Shown: one piece after another, positions 63,471 to 64,000 of the stretch
How the letters are laid out: each line of letters starts with the position of its first letter
Numbering within the stretch: position 1 is the stretch's first letter
Source: Lacticaseibacillus jixianensis
Lineage (GTDB): Bacteria > Bacillota > Bacilli > Lactobacillales > Lactobacillaceae
DNA: 64,000 nt
Reading direction: 5' to 3'
NCBI RefSeq assembly: GCF_003946485.1
Contig: NZ_RHOJ01000001.1
Location: forward strand, 1 to 64,000
Translations under genes and position numbers: made by a program
Notes under the pieces: model-generated
The model's database searches: none
Seen by the model: only the letters and a program-made list of their open reading frames with translations
What the model was told of the DNA's origin: nothing

Positions 63471-64000
63471 TCAGATATAGTGGATCGTGACGTCGCCCAT
63501 TTTAAAATCACCGGCCAGCACCACGAGCGGGCCGGTCTTGGTCGGGGTCTCGCCTTTTTCGTTGAAGTCGACCGCAAAGTTGCCCAGGTTGGGTTGGACG
63601 TTCCATTCGCGGGGGATGTACAGACTGATGTCGCCCATCTGACCGAGCACTTCGATCAGCGCTGGCTCGTTGATGATGGTCGCCTTGTCAAAGAAGACCT
63701 TGGCATCGCCCAGGTTGGTGCGGATCACCGCGTGGCGGAAGTCGCCTTGCTGGACGTAGCGGGTGGCGCTGCCGAGTTTCACGTTGACGGTGACGTCGGC
63801 GGATTCGCTGCTCGGGACGTAGCTGGGCGCTTGCTTCGCCTCTTTTTGCAGCTGCCGCAGTTCGCTGATCGTGTAATGCTTGTCATTAATCGTCACGACG
63901 CTGAAGTGGTGCTTTTTCAGCGGCCTGAACAGCAGGGTCAGGCCAATCGACAGCAGCAGGGCCGCACCGAGGATCGTCCATGGGACCAGTTGCTGGATCC
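63471..64000 (-). CDS. LiaF-like protein, 5' end beyond the window
   Basis: Partial. At least 176 codons; the gene runs off the right edge of the window. A hydrophobic helix (TILGAALLLSIGLTLLF) lies at the N-terminal side of the visible part, then a linker, then a C-terminal domain (about 105 residues, with DAKVFFDKATIINEPALIEV, MGDISLYIPREWNVQ, GDFKMGDVTIHYI) of the LiaF/VraT type, which inhibits or tunes the LiaRS two-component system for cell-envelope stress. First visible gene of an operon with two MFS pumps. Confidence 0.75.
   Translation of the reverse strand, partial: IQQLVPWTILGAALLLSIGLTLLFRPLKKHHFSVVTINDKHYTISELRQLQKEAKQAPSYVPSSESADVTVNVKLGSATRYVQQGDFRHAVIRTNLGDAKVFFDKATIINEPALIEVLGQMGDISLYIPREWNVQPNLGNFAVDFNEKGETPTKTGPLVVLAGDFKMGDVTIHYI

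Overview
The window is a contiguous piece of a GC-rich (about 60% by eye) chromosome from the Lactobacillaceae. The evidence is the set of gene families and their order: an acetylase-type dap operon behind a lysine riboswitch, an SstT serine/threonine symporter, a BglG-BglP-GH1 locus, heterodimeric LmrCD-like ABC exporters, a MutY without an iron-sulfur cluster, strong AGGAGG ribosome binding sites, and Ala tRNAs reading GCG and GCC. A high-GC relative of the Lacticaseibacillus group fits best, but the species cannot be fixed from sequence alone. I see no insertion sequence, prophage, CRISPR array or rRNA operon.

Layout. 0.1-7.7 kb: aspartokinase diverges from a six-gene lysine/diaminopimelate operon (dapH, deacetylase, dapA, dapB, aminotransferase, asd) controlled by an L-box. 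7.8-11.3 kb: a two-gene multidrug-type ABC exporter. 11.5-16.5 kb: fructokinase, SstT, glutamate dehydrogenase, a membrane protein and a cold-shock protein. 16.7-30.8 kb: small redox enzymes and small regulator/transporter modules (TetR with a MacB-like ABC pair, XRE with DUF2975, PadR with two HAAS-type membrane proteins), an Lsa-type ABC-F gene behind a structured leader, and a decayed acetyltransferase. 30.9-35.2 kb: beta-glucoside use (GH1, PTS, antiterminator). 36.0-44.9 kb: FMN reductase, Dyp peroxidase, a YkpA-type ABC-F protein, HAD phosphatase, SbcDC. 45.2-55.5 kb: TetR, HAD, MutY, oxidoreductase, small membrane proteins, ThiD/PdxK-like kinase, a two-gene operon of unknown function, and an MFS pump. 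55.5-56.7 kb: a strong small-RNA candidate, two Ala tRNAs and a small membrane protein. 56.9-64 kb: anaerobic ribonucleotide reductase, an amino-acid ABC transporter without its ATPase, two tandem MFS paralogues and a LiaF-like gene cut by the window edge.

Two non-coding signals stand out. The first is a family of about 100-bp units, each a long imperfect palindrome with several nested stems, arranged in arrays (five copies at 35.4-36.0 kb, four at 45.9-46.4 kb, one inverted at 44.9-45.1 kb). The stem sequences differ between copies, but both arms usually change together, which is the signature of selection for, or homogenisation of, structure. The second is a 126-nt intergenic RNA candidate at 55,564-55,689 with four hairpins whose loops are mostly C-rich (anti-Shine-Dalgarno-like), a terminator, and a direct repeat resembling a PhoP/OmpR-type box at its promoter. 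A 35-bp tandem repeat follows the cold-shock gene, and a dispersed hairpin element recurs at 11.3, 39.6 and 49.9 kb.

Most annotations rest on recognisable family motifs. Start codons were moved from the longest open frame to the position supported by a ribosome binding site where the two differed.
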